From: Clavibacter michiganensis | GTDB lineage: Bacteria > Actinomycetota > Actinomycetes > Actinomycetales > Microbacteriaceae | NCBI RefSeq assembly: GCF_002151125.1 | Contig: NZ_MDJZ01000011.1 | Span: 124,001 to 188,000 of the forward strand | DNA: 64,000 nucleotides | Reading direction: 5' to 3' | Shown here: positions 18,630 through 27,397 of the stretch, one piece after another | How positions within the stretch are numbered: position 1 is the stretch's first letter | Layout of the letters: each line of letters opens with the position of its first letter | The notes under the pieces: model-generated | Databases searched by the model: none | Told to the model about the DNA's origin: nothing | What the model saw: the letters and a program-made list of their open reading frames with translations, nothing else | Translations under genes and position numbers: made by a program

Positions 18630-19634
18630 TCAGGAGAGGCGGACGGCTGCCATCGCCAGGCCGGCGATGAGCGCCCAGGAGAGGAGGCCGGCCGCGAGCG
18701 CGGATCCGCCCTGGCCGACGAGCTCGCGGAGGCGCACCGCGGATCCGAGCGCCACGAGCGCGATCGCGAGCAGCGCCGTCTGCACGACCTGCGCGGCGTC
18801 GAGCACGCCGTCCGGCAGCGGCACGAACGTGCGCACGAGCACGGCGGCGAGGAAGCCGAGCACGAACAGCGGCACGATCGGCGGACGGGCGGCGCCCTCG
18901 ACCCGGCCGTCGCGGCGGCGCATCACGACGCCCGCGACGGCGACCACGGGCGCGAGCAGCAGCACGCGCGTGAGCTTCACGGCGATGGCGATGGTGAGGG
19001 CGGCGGATCCCGCGATCTGCGCGGTCGCGACGACCTGCCCCACGTCGTGCACGCCCGCGCCCACCCAGTGGCCGAACGCGACGTCGTCGAGGCCGAGCGG
19101 GCCGGCGAGCGGCGGCAGCACGGCGATCGCGAGGGTGCCGCAGAGGGTGACGAGCGCGACGGGCGCACCCTGGTCGGCGGGCTTCGCGCGCGTGACGCCG
19201 GCCATCGCGCCGATCGCGCTCGCGCCGCAGATGGAGAAGCCGGTGGCGAGGAGCAGGGGCTGCTGGCCGGGCATCCGGAGCGCGCGGGCGATGGCGTACG
19301 TGCCCGCGAACGACAGGACCACGACCGCGACGACCAGCAGCACGGCGCGCCAGCCGAGGCCGACGATGTCGGAGAGGCCCAGCTGCAGGCCGAGGAGCAC
19401 GACGCCGATCCGCATCAGCCGCTTCGACGCGAGCGTGAGGCCGGGCTTGAGCGTGCCGGTGAGCGCGGGCCGGGCCGCGGGGATCTGGGCGGCGACGATG
19501 CCGAGCGCGACCGCGACGGTGAGCAGCGGGATCGCCGGGACGAGCGCGTGCACGGCCCACGCGACGAGCGCCGCGACGGCGGCGGCGCCGAGGCCGGGGA
19601 GCGCGGGGTGGAGGCGGGTGGCGGTGGCGGGCAT
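18630..19634 (-). CDS. YeiH/UPF0324-family membrane exporter
   Basis: 334-residue membrane protein with about ten hydrophobic helices, of the family annotated as putative sulfate exporter. Seen: LKPGLTLASKRLMRIGVVLLG at 63-83, LLATGFSICGASAIGAMAGV at about 127-146, and GHWVGAGVHDVGQVVATAQ at about 186-204, all family signatures. Its ATG overlaps the Pmt stop by one base (TGATG). Nearby metY suggests sulfur metabolism, but the transport substrate is not proven for the family. Confidence 0.85.
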   Translation of the reverse strand: MPATATRLHPALPGLGAAAVAALVAWAVHALVPAIPLLTVAVALGIVAAQIPAARPALTGTLKPGLTLASKRLMRIGVVLLGLQLGLSDIVGLGWRAVLLVVAVVVLSFAGTYAIARALRMPGQQPLLLATGFSICGASAIGAMAGVTRAKPADQGAPVALVTLCGTLAIAVLPPLAGPLGLDDVAFGHWVGAGVHDVGQVVATAQIAGSAALTIAIAVKLTRVLLLAPVVAVAGVVMRRRDGRVEGAARPPIVPLFVLGFLAAVLVRTFVPLPDGVLDAAQVVQTALLAIALVALGSAVRLRELVGQGGSALAAGLLSWALIAGLAMAAVRLS

Positions 19635-21337
19635 CAGATCCAGCCCGAGGGGATCCACGCGTGCAGCCGCCAGAACCACGTCGGCACGAGCTGCCCCGTC
19701 CAGAGCGGGTAGAAGAACGCGCTGACGAGCGCGCACACCACGAGGACGACCCCCACGATCACGATGCCGCGCGTGCGGCGCGGCCGGCGGTCGCGGCGGT
19801 CGCCGAGGATGAGCCCCAGCACCATCGCGAGGCTGAGGATGAGGTACGGCTCGAAGGCGATCGAGTAGAACTGGAACACCGTGCGGTTCACGTAGAGCAG
19901 CCACGGCAGGTACCCGACGACCATCCCCATCAGCACGAGGCCCACGCGCCACTCGCGGCGGGCGGCCAGCCGGTACACGAGGTACAGCATCGCCGCGACG
20001 GAGAGCCACCAGATGATCGGGTTCGCGATCGACGTGATGGACGCCGAGCACGCGTCGATCGTGCAGCCCGCCTCCCCGTATCCGTAGCCCTCGTAGTAGA
20101 ACTGCGTCGGCCGGTAGAGGAGCAGCCAGAGACGCGGATCCGCGCGGTACGGGTGCGTGACGTCGAGCCCCACGTTGAACGCGTACTGCTGTGCGAGGTA
20201 GTGCCACAGGCTCTGTAGGGGCAGCGGCACCCACGCGAGAGATCCCTGCCACGCGTTCGCGCCCTCGGCCGCCCAGTTCCGGAAGTACCCGTTCGAGGTC
20301 GCGAACCAGCCTGCGTAGGAGGCGAGGAACGCCGCGATGGCGGACGGGACGAGGAGGAGGAACGAGACCGGCCCCTGCACGACCGCGCCCGCCGTGAACC
20401 ATGCGGCGAGCCCGTGGCGACGGCGCAGCAGCATGTCGGTGAGCACCACGTAGAGGCCGAAGCCCGCGACGAAGAAGATGCCCGACCACTTGACCGAGGA
20501 GGTCGCGCCGAACGCGAGGCCGGCCGCGATCAGCCACGGGCGCCACAGGATGACCGGCCCGAACTCCAGCGGCGGCGCGCTCTCCGGCCGGGAGTCGCGC
20601 CGGAGCGCGAGCAGCCGCTCGAACCGGCGCTCGTGCCAGGTGCGGTCGAGGAGGATCGCGCCGAAGCCGAGCAGGCCGAAGAACATGACGTGGGTGTCGA
20701 GCAGCGCGACGCGGCTCATCACGATGGCGTGGCCGTCGATCGCGAAGAGGAACCCGGCCATCGTGGCGACGACCGCGGAGCCGGTGAGGCGGCGGGCGAT
20801 GAGCATGAGGAGGGCGACCGCGAGCGTGCCGACGACGGCCGTCGCGATGCGCCAGCCCACCGGATCCGCCGCGCCGAAGACGGCGAGGCCGAGCGCGATG
20901 ATCCACTTGCCGAGCGGCGGGTGCGCCACGAACGCGGGCGCCTGCAGGTAGCCGTCGGTCTGGCCGGCGATGAAGTCGGGGTTCGGATCCGTGGGCCACG
21001 AGCCCTCGTAGCCGAGGTGGAGGAGGGTCCACGCGTCCTTCACGTAGAAGGTCTCGTCGAACACGAGCGTGGCGGGATGGCCGAGGCTCTGGATCCGCAG
21101 CACGGCGGCGAGCAGCGTGATGGCGATCGGCCCGCCCCAGTGCCACGCGCGGCGGCGCGCGGGGGTGGAGACGAGGCGGGCCCAGAGGTCGTCGAGGCGG
21201 GATCCGCGGGCCGTGACCGCGCGCTCGTCGGCGCGCTGCGACATGCGGGTGGTGCCGCCGGCGTCGGACCCCGCGACCTCGGCCGGACGGGCGTCGTGAT
21301 CGCCGTGCTCGGCGGGGCGATGGGGCATGTCGGGCAC
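19634..21337 (-). CDS. pmt: Dolichyl-phosphate-mannose--protein mannosyltransferase
   Basis: 567-residue GT39 integral membrane enzyme that moves mannose from polyprenyl-phosphate-mannose to exported proteins. Seen: catalytic DE in LVFDETFYVKDAW at about 92, VAHPPLGKW at about 137, many transmembrane helices, and the C-terminal PMT-4TMC domain (VNRTVFQFYSIAFEPYLILSLAM). GTG at 21337 or ATG at 21328 could be the start. In other actinobacteria pmt is divergent from rsmI; here rsmI lies 6 kb away. Confidence 0.92.
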   Translation of the reverse strand: MPDMPHRPAEHGDHDARPAEVAGSDAGGTTRMSQRADERAVTARGSRLDDLWARLVSTPARRRAWHWGGPIAITLLAAVLRIQSLGHPATLVFDETFYVKDAWTLLHLGYEGSWPTDPNPDFIAGQTDGYLQAPAFVAHPPLGKWIIALGLAVFGAADPVGWRIATAVVGTLAVALLMLIARRLTGSAVVATMAGFLFAIDGHAIVMSRVALLDTHVMFFGLLGFGAILLDRTWHERRFERLLALRRDSRPESAPPLEFGPVILWRPWLIAAGLAFGATSSVKWSGIFFVAGFGLYVVLTDMLLRRRHGLAAWFTAGAVVQGPVSFLLLVPSAIAAFLASYAGWFATSNGYFRNWAAEGANAWQGSLAWVPLPLQSLWHYLAQQYAFNVGLDVTHPYRADPRLWLLLYRPTQFYYEGYGYGEAGCTIDACSASITSIANPIIWWLSVAAMLYLVYRLAARREWRVGLVLMGMVVGYLPWLLYVNRTVFQFYSIAFEPYLILSLAMVLGLILGDRRDRRPRRTRGIVIVGVVLVVCALVSAFFYPLWTGQLVPTWFWRLHAWIPSGWI

Positions 21338-21562
21338 GGCTCATCATCGCACGCACGTGCGCGGGCGCCCGAGGCGCGGACGCTCCGCGACGCGGGGCGC
21401 GCGTCGGGACCCCGTGAGGTTCCCGGCGGCGGTCGTAGGGGTGTCGTGAGCGCGCTCGCGGGCGGGATCCGCGCGGAGGTGGACTGGGTGCATGCCCTTC
21501 CCGTGCCGTGTGCCTCCCGTCCCCGTCCGTCCCGTCCCCGTGCGCCCGGCCGAGGCGCGGCG

Positions 21563-22096
21563 ATGAGCGTCCTCGCGGCCGTGGTGCCGTCGCGGGCGGG
21601 AGCGTCGGCCGGGGCCGCGGCGACGGCGGCGCGCGCCGTGCTCGACGACGTCGTGGTCGCCGGGGTCTCGATGCGGCGGCTCGTGGAGGTGTGCGGTACC
21701 CCGTGCATCCACTCGGGCGAGGGCGGGGGGATCCGCGCGCACGCGTCCGACGCGCTCGTCGTGGTGGCGGTGACGGCCGTCCTCGTCGGGCCGGACGGGG
21801 AGCGCGTCGTGTGCGTCGACGGCCGCCTCGACGACGTGGACGCGCGCTGGGCGTCGGCGCGCGTGCTCGGCCGGGGCTCCGCCGGGCGGCCGGCGCACGT
21901 CGTCGCGGGCGGCGCCGATCCCGCAGCGGTCGCGCTCCCCGGCGACCTCGCGGTCGGGGACCTCGTCGTCGTGCCGTGCGGGGGATCGCCCGCACTCCAC
22001 GACGTGCGGCTCGGCGCGCAGCCCGTGGGGACGGAGCGCGTCGGACGCGGCGCAGGGGAACGCCGCGTTCCTCCGCGTCGTCGGCGGAGGCACTGA
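21563..22096 (+). CDS. Unrecognised ORF, possibly 5' part of a frameshifted gene
   Basis: 177 codons, function not recognised. Codon use is normal for this genome (G/C third positions) up to about 22045, then turns abnormal (GGA, GCA, GAA, GTT, CCT, CGT) while the next frame becomes normal. This suggests that the true coding frame switches to that of the ORF starting at 22098. Features: VLDDVVVAGVSMRRLVEVCGTPC, given here as residues 28-50, and GDLAVGDLVVVPCGG near the end. An in-frame GTG at 21446 is a possible earlier start, but the codons in between are poor. Confidence 0.4.
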   Translation: MSVLAAVVPSRAGASAGAAATAARAVLDDVVVAGVSMRRLVEVCGTPCIHSGEGGGIRAHASDALVVVAVTAVLVGPDGERVVCVDGRLDDVDARWASARVLGRGSAGRPAHVVAGGADPAAVALPGDLAVGDLVVVPCGGSPALHDVRLGAQPVGTERVGRGAGERRVPPRRRRRH

Positions 22097-22097
22097 G

Positions 22098-22634
22098 GTG
22101 CGCGCTCCCATCGTCGACGCGTCCGCCGGCGGCATCCGTCCGAGGACGCCGCGCATGGTGTTCGCGGGCGACGCCATCCCCGCGCTCGCGGACCTGCGCG
22201 CCGCCCTCGACGGCCGGGGCGACGCGGATCCGCGTCCCGTGCGCGCGCTCGTCGTGGGCGTCGACGCGCAGGCGGGCGGGATCCGCGGGGTGCACGCCGC
22301 ATCACGATGCCTCCGCTCCGTCACCGTCCCTGACCACCTGCCGCAGCTGCGCCACCTGGTGGTCGTGGTCGGCGGGCGGATCGGCGCGATCCGGCCGGAC
22401 CTCCGCGCGCTCGACGCCTGGGTGGTGCGCACGCACGCGGGCCTCGAGCGCACGCGGGGCGCGGACGTCGCCGTGACGGGGATCCTCGCGTCCGGATACG
22501 TGACGCCGCGGCTGCTGACGAACCGCGTCGTCGACCTCGTGCGGCACCCGATCGCCGCGCCGCGGATCGCCGTGGAGTGGGCGGACATCCGCGACCGGCG
22601 GATCCGCGACGTCGCCCTCGAGGCGTGGTGCTGA
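22098..22634 (+). CDS. Unrecognised ORF, possibly 3' part of the same gene
   Basis: 178 codons with good codon use; no domain recognised. Recurrent VDASAGGIR and VDAQAGGIR segments (about residues 5-13 and 57-65) look like an internal repeat. Ends with RIRDVALEAWC. GTG at 22098 lies one base after the TGA of the preceding ORF, so it is either a coupled second gene or the continuation of a frameshifted gene; good codons begin about 50 bases before the GTG in this frame, favouring the second view. Confidence 0.45.
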   Translation: MRAPIVDASAGGIRPRTPRMVFAGDAIPALADLRAALDGRGDADPRPVRALVVGVDAQAGGIRGVHAASRCLRSVTVPDHLPQLRHLVVVVGGRIGAIRPDLRALDAWVVRTHAGLERTRGADVAVTGILASGYVTPRLLTNRVVDLVRHPIAAPRIAVEWADIRDRRIRDVALEAWC

Positions 22635-22651
22635 TCCGCCGGACGGGCGCC

Positions 22652-22669
22652 CGCGGCCCGGAGGCCGCG
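22652..22669. terminator. Bidirectional hairpin between convergent genes
   Basis: CGCGGCC-cgga-GGCCGCG, perfect 7-bp stem with 4-base loop, in the 39-base gap between two convergent genes. Confidence 0.5.
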
Positions 22670-22673
22670 CCGC

Positions 22674-24920
22674 CTACTCCTCCTCGGCCTCCGGCTCCTC
22701 GTCGAGCATGAGGAACAGGCCCGCGTAGGGCTCGAGCTGCACGGGGAAGCTGGACAGGTCGTCGACCGTGCCGACCTCCTCGCCGGTGGTGGCGTCGCGG
22801 ACGACCCGGCGGGCGGGGAGCTCCTCGGAGCGGACGGTGGCGAGGATCGCCTCGCCCGTGAAGTTGAGCACCGTGAGCTGGAGGCGCGCGTCGGCCGCGG
22901 CGTCGCCGTTGTCGAGGCGGTGCACCATGACGAGCATGCCGGGGTGGCCGACGTCCGGGACGTCGACCTGCGTGCCGAGCGCGACGTCGAAGCGCTCGCG
23001 CACCTCGAGCACGCTGCGGAGCCCGGAGACGAACGACGCCGGGTCGTCGACCTGGGCCGGCAGGGACCCGTAGAGCGAGCGGCCGCGCGGCATGCCGGAT
23101 CCGGAGCCGGTCGCCTCGGGCGCGGCGTCGAGCAGGTCGTGCCCGCCGCGGTGCACCCAGCGGGTGTCGCCGCCCTCGATGAGGTCGGCCACCTGCGACG
23201 CCTGCAGCGGCAGGACGCCCAGCAGGTCCCACGCGGAGAGCGCGAAGACGCCGGGCTGCCACGCGTTGAACTTGGCGAGCAGGAGGTGCGCGGCGCGGAT
23301 CCCGTCGATGTCGTCCTCGCCGATCGCGTCGAGCGTCGTGAAGCCCTGCGCGGCCGCGATGACGGACGCCGTGGTGCAGGCGATGCCGTTCGTGGTGAAG
23401 ACGTGGTTGTAGTCGGCGCTCTCGCCCGTGAGCTCCTCGAGGAGGTCGCCGCGGATCGTCTCGGCGAGATCCGCCCCCGTCATCTCGTCGCCGCGGAACG
23501 GGAACACGTCGGCGCAGTGCTCGGTGGCCCAGTGCACGAGCTCGTAGGTGAGCTCGTCGTGGTTCTGCAGCGCGTGGACGAGGGTGACGGGCTCGACGCC
23601 GACCTCGAGCGAGGTGCGGAGCGTGAGGCGCAGGAACTCGGTGTCGCCGGTCGCGAGCGCGTGCTGGTACGCGGGCCGGTTGATGAAGTCGTAGGAGAGG
23701 TCGGCGCCGACGCGGCCGGTGTCGCGGATGTCCTCCATCGTGAGGTTCAGCTCCTGGAAGGAGAACCCGCCGACCTTGCGCACCATGCTCGCGATGAGGT
23801 GGTTCGCCGCCTCCGAGAGCGGGTGGCCCTCGGACCACGCGGGACCCTCGACGCTCTTCTCTACACCGAGGAACCCGTTCGCGTCGAGCCGCAGCGCGCT
23901 CGCGCCGAGGTCGCCGAGCGAGTGCAGCGCGTCGCCGATGACCATGCGCATGCCGGCGAACGTGGGGTCGAGCCAGTTGATGGAAGGCTGGCCCTGCTTG
24001 AAGTAGTGCAGGTACACCCAGCGGCGCGTGCGGCCGTCGACGCCGAGCACGGGCGCGGTGGCGCTCCAGTTGGTCTCCTTGACGCCGGGCGCGTAGAAGA
24101 TCACGCGCTGCAGGCGGCCGATGATGTAGCCCTGGTCGGCGAGCGCCTGCTCGGCGGCCACGTCGAGGTTCACGGCGTCGCGGCCCGGCAGCACGTCGGG
24201 GAGGAGGCCCCAGTCCTCCTCGGGGATCTCGACCATGTGGTAGATCCCGGGGAAGTCCTTGTAGCCCATCTCCGCGAGGCGGAAGTCGGCGCCCTTGCCG
24301 GTGTGGCCGGGCACGATGTCGTCGATGACGCTGCCGCCGTGCTGGTCGGCGACCTCGGTGAGGCGGCGGAACTCGTCCTCCGTGCCGAACGCGGAGTCGA
24401 TCTGGGTGCTGATGCGGTCGAAGTGGCCGTCGACGCTCGCGGTCTGCGACCACTCGGTGATGCCGCCGGCGAGCTTCACGGGCCCGGTGTGCACGGCCTC
24501 GATGCCGATGGACTGGAAGATCTCCCACAGCTGCGGGTCGCCGAGCGCGCCGAGGTAGGACTCGCCGTCCTTCGTGATGAGCGAGATCGGGTAGGCCGTG
24601 AACCAGACCGACGCGGTGTCGATGGCGCGGCGGGCGTCCGGCCGCGCGTACGGGTTCGACCACATGCTGGGCGATCCCGAGAGGCCGCGGCTCAGCACGT
24701 CGGCGTCGCCGAGCATCGACTGGCGGCGGAGCCACTCCACGTAGGAGGGGTTCGACGCGTCGGCGGCGCGCGGGTCGTTCGACGAGCGGCGGATCCCGCT
24801 GGCGCGCAGCTGGGGACGCGCGCGGAGACGGGCGGGGCGGGCCGGGAAGCGCTCCTCGTCGTACGTGATCTCCGTGGGCTCAGGCTCGGGGATCGCGTTC
24901 TGCTCGATGGCGTCGTCCAC
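22674..24920 (-). CDS. GH13-family glucosyl hydrolase/transferase, trehalose-synthase-like
   Basis: 748-residue alpha-amylase superfamily enzyme. Seen: catalytic nucleophile in [11 protein letters not shown] at about 343, acid/base Glu in FSFQELNLT at about 393, transition-state stabiliser in LQNHDEL at about 455, preceded by [12 protein letters not shown] at about 210; a C-terminal beta domain ends in a Glu-rich tail. The catalytic triad is complete. Closest in style to maltose alpha-D-glucosyltransferase (trehalose synthase), but longer and without the canonical TreS blocks, so the reaction is uncertain. GTG start chosen because AGGAG lies 5 bases upstream. Convergent with the ORF pair on its left. 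Confidence 0.7.
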   Translation of the reverse strand: MDDAIEQNAIPEPEPTEITYDEERFPARPARLRARPQLRASGIRRSSNDPRAADASNPSYVEWLRRQSMLGDADVLSRGLSGSPSMWSNPYARPDARRAIDTASVWFTAYPISLITKDGESYLGALGDPQLWEIFQSIGIEAVHTGPVKLAGGITEWSQTASVDGHFDRISTQIDSAFGTEDEFRRLTEVADQHGGSVIDDIVPGHTGKGADFRLAEMGYKDFPGIYHMVEIPEEDWGLLPDVLPGRDAVNLDVAAEQALADQGYIIGRLQRVIFYAPGVKETNWSATAPVLGVDGRTRRWVYLHYFKQGQPSINWLDPTFAGMRMVIGDALHSLGDLGASALRLDANGFLGVEKSVEGPAWSEGHPLSEAANHLIASMVRKVGGFSFQELNLTMEDIRDTGRVGADLSYDFINRPAYQHALATGDTEFLRLTLRTSLEVGVEPVTLVHALQNHDELTYELVHWATEHCADVFPFRGDEMTGADLAETIRGDLLEELTGESADYNHVFTTNGIACTTASVIAAAQGFTTLDAIGEDDIDGIRAAHLLLAKFNAWQPGVFALSAWDLLGVLPLQASQVADLIEGGDTRWVHRGGHDLLDAAPEATGSGSGMPRGRSLYGSLPAQVDDPASFVSGLRSVLEVRERFDVALGTQVDVPDVGHPGMLVMVHRLDNGDAAADARLQLTVLNFTGEAILATVRSEELPARRVVRDATTGEEVGTVDDLSSFPVQLEPYAGLFLMLDEEPEAEEE

Positions 24921-25137
24921 TGGTGCTCCTCGGGGTGGTGGGGTGGTGCTTCGTGCCCGATCCGGGCAGCGTCGGCCCGCGGGGCCGCTGTGTCGAGCGT
25001 ACGCAGGATGCGGCGGCGCCGTGCGGGGTCGCCGGGCGCCCGGGCGCGCCGCGGGCAGCCGGGCCGCGGCTGTCGCGGAGGACCCCGGAGCGGCATGCTG
25101 GATCGCGGGGTCGTCGGTCCCGACGAGGGGAGACGGC
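24921..25137. other. Divergent intergenic region
   Basis: 217-base spacer between the GH13 gene and a small hypothetical gene. G/C-rich, no clear promoter box; GAGGGGAGA at 25126-25134 is the ribosome site of the small gene. Confidence 0.4.
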
Positions 25138-25446
25138 ATGGGGATGACGGGACGGACGATCGTGAACCCGGGGCCGGCGGACCACCCGCTGCGCCCCTGG
25201 GTCGCGGGCGACGAGGACGGGGCGGTGGACCTGGCCGTCATCGTGGACGCGACGCGCGCGCTCCCGGCCCTGGCCCGGCTCCACCGCGGCGAGGCGCTGG
25301 ACGACCACGACCTCGCGGTGCTGGGGATCGCGAACTTCCAGGCCTACCTCACGACCTACGAGCCGCTCGCGGCGCTGACGCCGGACGGCGCCCGGCCGCA
25401 CCCGGCCCTCGCCGAGCTGATGCCCCGGATCGCGGACGGATCGTGA
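25138..25446 (+). CDS. Small hypothetical protein
   Basis: 102 residues, no recognised domain. Normal codon use throughout. Segments: [22 protein letters not shown] (residues 10-31), [23 protein letters not shown] and a C-terminal [16 protein letters not shown]. Likely soluble and alpha-helical. GAGGGGAGA provides a good ribosome site 4 bases before ATG. Its stop overlaps a following GTG (GTGA), so it is coupled to the small membrane ORF. Confidence 0.65.
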   Translation: MGMTGRTIVNPGPADHPLRPWVAGDEDGAVDLAVIVDATRALPALARLHRGEALDDHDLAVLGIANFQAYLTTYEPLAALTPDGARPHPALAELMPRIADGS

Positions 25447-25668
25447 GCGACGACGCGAGCGAGCGAGCGCGCTCCGCGACGCCCGAAGCCCTTCGACCTC
25501 CCGCGGCGCGTGGCGGCCTGGGCCGCGGTGATCGGCGGCGCGATCGCGACGTTCCGCGGTGCGACCGGGGACCTGGGCTCGATCTTCCTCATCACCGGGC
25601 CCGCCCTCATGGCGCTCGGCATCGTCGGCATCTTCGTGTACCGGTGGATGGCGCGGCGGGGGCTGTAG
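25443..25668 (+). pseudogene. Small membrane protein ORF with an apparent frameshift
   Basis: Starting at the GTGA overlap, the reading frame has good codons ([14 protein letters not shown]) for about 14 codons, then degrades. One base further the frame PFDLPRRVAAWAAVIGG...FVYRWMARRGL has excellent codon use up to the TAG at 25668, with one or two membrane helices (SIFLITGPALMALGIVGIFV). The total, 226 bases, is one more than a multiple of three, as expected from a single inserted base near 25480. If the sequence is right, a 52-residue protein from GTG 25510 could still be made. Confidence 0.5.
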
Positions 25669-25680
25669 CCGGCCGTCGGA

Positions 25681-26124
25681 TCAGGCGGATCGCCCGCGCC
25701 GGCTGAGCAGCCCGTCGACGCTCACGCGACCCGCTCCGAGCAGCGCGACCACGACCAGACCGGCGATCAGGGCGAGCACGAGCTCGTAGCCGCCGCCGTC
25801 GACGAAGACGCCCTTGTCGGCGTGCACGATGACGAGGGCTCCGAGCAGGTTGACGATGTTCAGCGCCGCGACCACGGGCGTCAGGAGGCCGAGGATCAGC
25901 GCGGCCCCGCCTACTGTCTCGACCGTCGCGGCGAAGACCGCCGCCGCGGCCGGCACCGGGATGCCCATCTGCGTGAAGGAGGCGGCGGTGCCGTCGAGCG
26001 TGTAGTCGAGGAACTTCTGCAGCCCGTGCGCGATCAGGATGAAGCCGATCGCGACGCGGGCGACGAGCAGGGCGGCGTCCTGGAGGGCGGGCGTCGTGCG
26101 GGCGGGGTGGAGCAGCGTGCGCAT
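25681..26124 (-). CDS. DoxX-family membrane protein
   Basis: 147-residue four-helix membrane protein of the DoxX family (VARVAIGFILIAHGLQKF at about 21-38 is the family hallmark, then FAATVETVGGAALILGL, VNLLGALVIVHADKG, ELVLALIAGLVVVALLG). DoxX proteins are linked to redox stress and thiosulfate:quinone oxidation; substrate here unknown. GAGGAGA lies 7 bases before the ATG. Longer frame-open sequence upstream lacks coding character. Confidence 0.88.
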   Translation of the reverse strand: MRTLLHPARTTPALQDAALLVARVAIGFILIAHGLQKFLDYTLDGTAASFTQMGIPVPAAAAVFAATVETVGGAALILGLLTPVVAALNIVNLLGALVIVHADKGVFVDGGGYELVLALIAGLVVVALLGAGRVSVDGLLSRRGRSA

Positions 26125-26516
26125 GCGGGGTTCTCCTCGTGTTCGGTGGTGTCCGGTGGATGTGCGGGAGCGGGGACCTTCGGGCTGCGGGGCGAGAGCG
26201 CGCGGTGGCCGCCGAGATCGGGACGCGGATCCCGGCGAGGCGCGATCGGCCATGTCGCGCAGGGCGTCGCGAGCGCGCGGTCTCGAGAGCGCCCGGGACG
26301 GGGTGGCGGGGCTCGAGACGCCGCCGGCACGAGGCCGAGGCCCGGGCCGGACCGCCGTGCGATCAGCGGGCCGCGTCATGCCCTGCGGCGCTCCGCGCTC
26401 GTTCGTTGAACGCTCAAACAACGTAGGGCGAGGCGTCCCGGGGAGTCAAATCCCGCGGGGTCCGGCGGGGGGCGCGTGCGGGCCACCGCCCGCGCCCGGC
26501 GTGCCAGCATGGATCC
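26125..26516. other. 392-base intergenic region with an AT-rich inverted repeat
   Basis: No gene supported on either strand: the open frames are Arg/Pro-rich with poor codons. The only striking element is at 26398-26421, where CGTTC-gtt-GAACG is followed by TTGA-acgc-TCAA (imperfect palindrome). This A/T-rich patch is about 275 bases from doxX and 95 bases from the SRPBCC gene and is probably the control region of one of them. Confidence 0.4.
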
Positions 26517-27026
26517 GTGCCCGTCGTCGAGTCCCGCCGCATCGTCCCCGTCTCGCCGGAGGTCGCGTTCGCGATCTCGCAGACGCAGGGGGCGATCCGG
26601 AAGCGGTGGGATCCCTTCATCGCGCACCAGCACCTGATGGGCGGCGCGACCGAGCCGGCCAAGGGCGTCCGCACGTTCACCGTCTCGCGCCTTGGCCTCA
26701 GCATGGTGAGCGAGTACGTCTCGCACCAGCCGCCGTCGAACGTGGGGATGAAGATGACGCAGGGGTCGTGGTTCTTCGCGCGCATGGGCGGCGGGTGGCG
26801 GTTCGCGCCCGTCGAGGGCGAGCCCGGGCAGACGCTCGCGACCTGGCGCTACAACTTCGCGTGCCGGCCCGCGTGGCTGGCGCCCGTCGCCGAGCGCATC
26901 GGCGCGTGGGTACTGCAGCGCGACATGGGCCGGCGCATCGACGGGTTCGCGCGCGGGTGCGTGGATCCCGTGGTGCTCGCGGCGGTGGGCGCGGGCGCGC
27001 CCGCTGCGGCGCCCGAGGCACGCTGA
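26517..27026 (+). CDS. SRPBCC-fold (polyketide cyclase/START-like) protein
   Basis: 169 residues. Pattern VESRRIVPVSPEVAFAISQTQ at the N-terminus, WDPFI at about 32, and a C-terminal amphipathic helix (LQRDMGRRIDGFARGCVDP) are typical of the SRPBCC/START-like family of small-molecule-binding proteins. Ligand unknown. GTG start; a CAGCAT box (one mismatch to TANNNT) ends 6 bases before it, so it may be leaderless. Followed 2 bases later by a small membrane protein gene that is itself coupled to rsmI. Confidence 0.75.
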   Translation: MPVVESRRIVPVSPEVAFAISQTQGAIRKRWDPFIAHQHLMGGATEPAKGVRTFTVSRLGLSMVSEYVSHQPPSNVGMKMTQGSWFFARMGGGWRFAPVEGEPGQTLATWRYNFACRPAWLAPVAERIGAWVLQRDMGRRIDGFARGCVDPVVLAAVGAGAPAAAPEAR

Positions 27027-27028
27027 CC

Positions 27029-27397
27029 GTGTTCCTGCGGAGCCGGTCGCGGGGCCGCGAGACCTGGGGTCTCTGGATCCTCGGGCTCGGCCTGTGCCTG
27101 GTCTCGGTGCTCGGTCTCACGGGGGTCTTCGGCGAGCTCCGGACCGGGCGCGGCACCAGCATCATCCTGTTCGGCGTGCCGCTGGGCCTCTTCGCGATCG
27201 GCCTGGGCGTCGCGAACGCGATCCGCGGCTGGAGCGACCCGGGCGAGGAGGAGGTCGACGATCCCGAGCACGTCGGCGATCGCGCCGGCCTGCCCGACGC
27301 AGCGGAGCCCGACCCGGACAGCGCCGACACGGATGGCGCCGACCAGGAGCGACCCGGCCCGTCCGTGCACCGACCGGATGGGATGATCGACCGGTGA
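27029..27397 (+). CDS. Small two-helix membrane protein upstream of rsmI
   Basis: 122 residues: basic N-terminus, two transmembrane helices (LWILGLGLCLVSVLGLTGVF and SIILFGVPLGLFAIGLGVA) and a strongly acidic C-terminal tail (DPGEEEVDDPEHVGD...PDSADTDGADQE). No named domain. GTG start 2 bases after the SRPBCC stop; its own stop overlaps the rsmI GTG (GTGA). Expressed as part of a three-gene unit with rsmI. Confidence 0.65.
   Translation: MFLRSRSRGRETWGLWILGLGLCLVSVLGLTGVFGELRTGRGTSIILFGVPLGLFAIGLGVANAIRGWSDPGEEEVDDPEHVGDRAGLPDAAEPDPDSADTDGADQERPGPSVHRPDGMIDR

Noticed and set aside
21500-21545. CCCGT/CCGTCCCG-rich patch as a tandem repeat
   Set aside because: The units are irregular and short; most likely simple G+C-rich drift.
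18630-22295. 1,221-codon minus-strand open frame
   Set aside because: Only the last 334 codons (YeiH family, from ATG 19634) are coding; the remainder is a shadow of pmt and the plus-strand ORFs.
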